DNA of 17,376 bases from Phoronis pallida (lineage: Eukaryota; Phoronida; Phoronidae): assembly GCA_028565715.1 (NCBI GenBank), contig JAOXYC010195353.1, positions 1 to 17,376 on the forward strand, given 5' to 3'. Position 1 is the first letter of the stretch. Every line of letters starts with the position of its first letter. The notes under the pieces were generated by a model. The model worked only from the letters and a program-made list of their open reading frames with translations, made no database searches and was not told the origin of the DNA. Made by a program: the position numbers and the translations under genes. Below are positions 15,997 to 17,376 of the stretch, in pieces.

Positions 15997-17027
15997 CTGA
16001 AATTATATTGATCATAACTCTATAAATTCGATGTAAGATTTTTTTCACGCAATTCTATTGAAAACTAAGAACAAATCATTAGTATTATGAAATTGCCACA
16101 TCACGGCGGAATTTGTTTTTTTAAAGAGTACGATGAAGTTTTCTTGCATTCAGAGTAAAATGTCACGAAACGTCGGGAAACCTTTTTGAAGCAAACTGAA
16201 ATCTAGTTGTTCCTTGCAGTTTAAAGGCGAAAAGACTACATTACCGGCACCAATTAGTAAATGGAAACAATGGTTTTATGAAAAAATGATTTACGAATTG
16301 GGCATTTGTTGTCCCCGGCGGCGCCCATTGATTATGAAAAAGGGTTTCATGCTTCTAACACGTCGGATTTTGCATTCAAACTTACTGGATGATTGGCGAA
16401 GCATGTTTTGCACATAATTCACATATATGACCCCTTCGATTGGTACAGGATTGGAACATTCAGCGCCGTTTATGGTGAAATACCAGCGACTGCACTGGCC
16501 AACACCATCCTTAGCAGTATAAACACGAAGATTTCCATTCCAAGTAAGCTTGAGTGCTGTACTCTTCTTGTTCTTGTGGAAAACTACTTTCTGGAAGAAG
16601 ACTTATTTTTTAACAAAAATACAACACTTCTGTCCTATATAACCGCTATAGGCACCCATGACGACCAATAAACAATATATTCTGACTCTCATGAGGAGTT
16701 AGGCCTTAAAGGTTTATCGTTGAGAAAAAATTGTTGACCCCGCAGCCTCGGAAAAAAACCCGGTTACCTATGTGGGTAATTAATTTATAAATTGAAATTC
16801 AAAATGTACCAGTGACAGAATAAAATAAATAAATATCAAATCCTTTCAACTTCTTTGCTTCGTGAGGACTACTGGTCCATTTTGTTATATTTTCTTTCCT
16901 TATAAACGGCGTGACTTCGTAAACGTCTAACAGATATAAGCAGAGGTCCTAACCTGAATCAAACCGTTGTCTGTTCGAAGACCGAGGCTCTTCCAAGTGA
17001 ATTCTTTAAGATTTCGTCTGTGTGACC
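15854..17027 (-). CDS. CTHRC1-like secreted glycoprotein, last three exons (5' part outside window)
   Basis: CTHRC1 proteins are secreted and pair a short collagen stretch with a C-terminal globular domain. Vertebrate CTHRC1 modulates collagen deposition and Wnt planar-polarity signalling. Visible exons are 17027-16954, 16590-16386 and 15996-15854, with GT-AG junctions and consistent phases, giving about 140 C-terminal residues. Diagnostic motifs are LTWNGNLRVY, RWYFTINGAECSNPVPIEG, RQSSIEGMC and a WNSxxRIxVEE ending, all in CTHRC1 order. The signal peptide and Gly-X-Y repeats are not in the window. Unusually, the cysteines expected near the start of this domain are F and V, while two extra cysteines appear near the end. 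It lies upstream of TRAPPC9 on the same strand, 3.4 kb away. Confidence 0.9.
16386..16590 (-). CDS. CTHRC1-like exon, central globular domain
   Basis: The acceptor CTTCTTCCAG ends at 16591 and the donor CCA|GTAAGT is at 16385-16384. The product begins KVVFHKNKKSTALKLTWNGN and contains RWYFTINGAECSNPVPIEG, then VIYVNYVQNMLRQSS. The RWYFTxNGAECSxPxPI block is the signature of the CTHRC1 family. The Cys that usually follows LIQ(E/D) is Val here. Confidence 0.93.
16954..17027 (-). CDS. CTHRC1-like exon, start of globular domain
   Basis: The acceptor TCTCTTGCAG ends at 17028 and the donor CAG|GTTAGG is at 16953-16952. It encodes SHRRNLKEFTWKSLG and then RTDNGLIQ, matching the family pattern N-x-x-x-C-x-W followed by D-x-GLIQ. 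The position usually held by Cys before x-Trp is Phe here. The exon enters needing two bases and ends in phase 0. The preceding exon was not found in the 350 bases to the right. Confidence 0.85.
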
Positions 17028-17376
17028 CTGCAAGAGAAAGTAGACTACATATTGTAGAACTGATATAATCCTTTTTGTCATCGGGAGCGACTTTGAATGT
17101 GCAAAACGCTATTTCATACCAATAGTATTACTTGAGAAATAATTGAAAATCACAGAAACTCGAGAAAAATTTTGACTTTATAAAGCAGTAGACCTTATAC
17201 ACATAATTGATCAACTGGCTAACTCCCACGATGACTGCGCACTTGGTTTTTCAATTTTTGTCTTTATGTAACAAAAGAGTAATTTCAAAATAAATTATTG
17301 TTAAAGATACGGTCTCCTTGTTGGTGAGGATCTGGGGTCAAAATTCAAATCAACTAGAAATTTTGTGTACGAGTCC
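17028..17376. other. Right edge, presumed CTHRC1-like intron
   Basis: This is sequence upstream (on the minus strand) of the first visible CTHRC1-like exon. No Gly-X-Y coding or signal peptide was found on the minus strand. The upstream exon needed to complete the split codon must lie further right. Confidence 0.5.

Overview
The window is animal (metazoan) nuclear DNA. It is AT-rich, its genes are split by GT-AG introns, and repeats are abundant. There is no sign of bacterial organisation. It carries most of one gene and the 3' part of a second, both on the minus strand. The mix of a tRNA-derived SINE, many small fold-back DNA transposons and a GGAC-tailed intronic minisatellite suggests a marine invertebrate (for example a hemichordate, echinoderm, amphioxus, mollusc or brachiopod). 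The sequence alone does not decide which.

Positions 12,254 down to 40 encode TRAPPC9 (NIBP, the Trs120 homologue), a subunit of the TRAPPII vesicle-tethering and Rab-activating complex. Fifteen coding exons were assembled by eye. Every junction is GT-AG, every phase matches, and together they give one frame of 961 codons plus stop. The product resembles vertebrate TRAPPC9 nearly throughout, with two differences: a serine/acidic-rich insertion in the first coding exon, and an early end. Exon 15 stops in frame at 42..40 and an AATAAA lies just beyond, so roughly the last quarter of the usual protein is absent or continues outside the window by alternative splicing.

Upstream of the start (about 12,395-12,820) is a promoter/5'-exon region containing an inverted duplication of about 80 bp. 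Each arm carries an NF-kappaB-like motif and a splice-donor match. A YY1-like ATGGCGGC opens a possible upstream ORF whose predicted stop overlaps the TRAPPC9 start codon (TAATG).

Positions 12,830-15,780 are mostly featureless AT-rich intergenic DNA, with a probable decayed mariner-type element at about 14,836-15,702. Positions 15,789-17,027 hold the last three exons of a CTHRC1-like secreted protein (collagen triple helix repeat containing 1) with an altered cysteine pattern. Its signal peptide and collagen segment would lie to the right of the window.

The TRAPPC9 introns are crowded with mobile elements. They hold two copies of a long-inverted-repeat MITE with 5-bp target duplications, a TA-flanked mariner-type MITE, two other near-perfect fold-backs, an imperfect inverted repeat, a GC-richer possible hAT remnant, a SINE and a roughly 155-bp minisatellite. 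No complete transposase was seen. The two genes have no evident functional link. I did not find a convincing new multi-gene system. The most unusual items are the inverted 5'-exon duplication with its uORF, the early TRAPPC9 end, the unclassified MITE family and the CTHRC1 cysteine changes.
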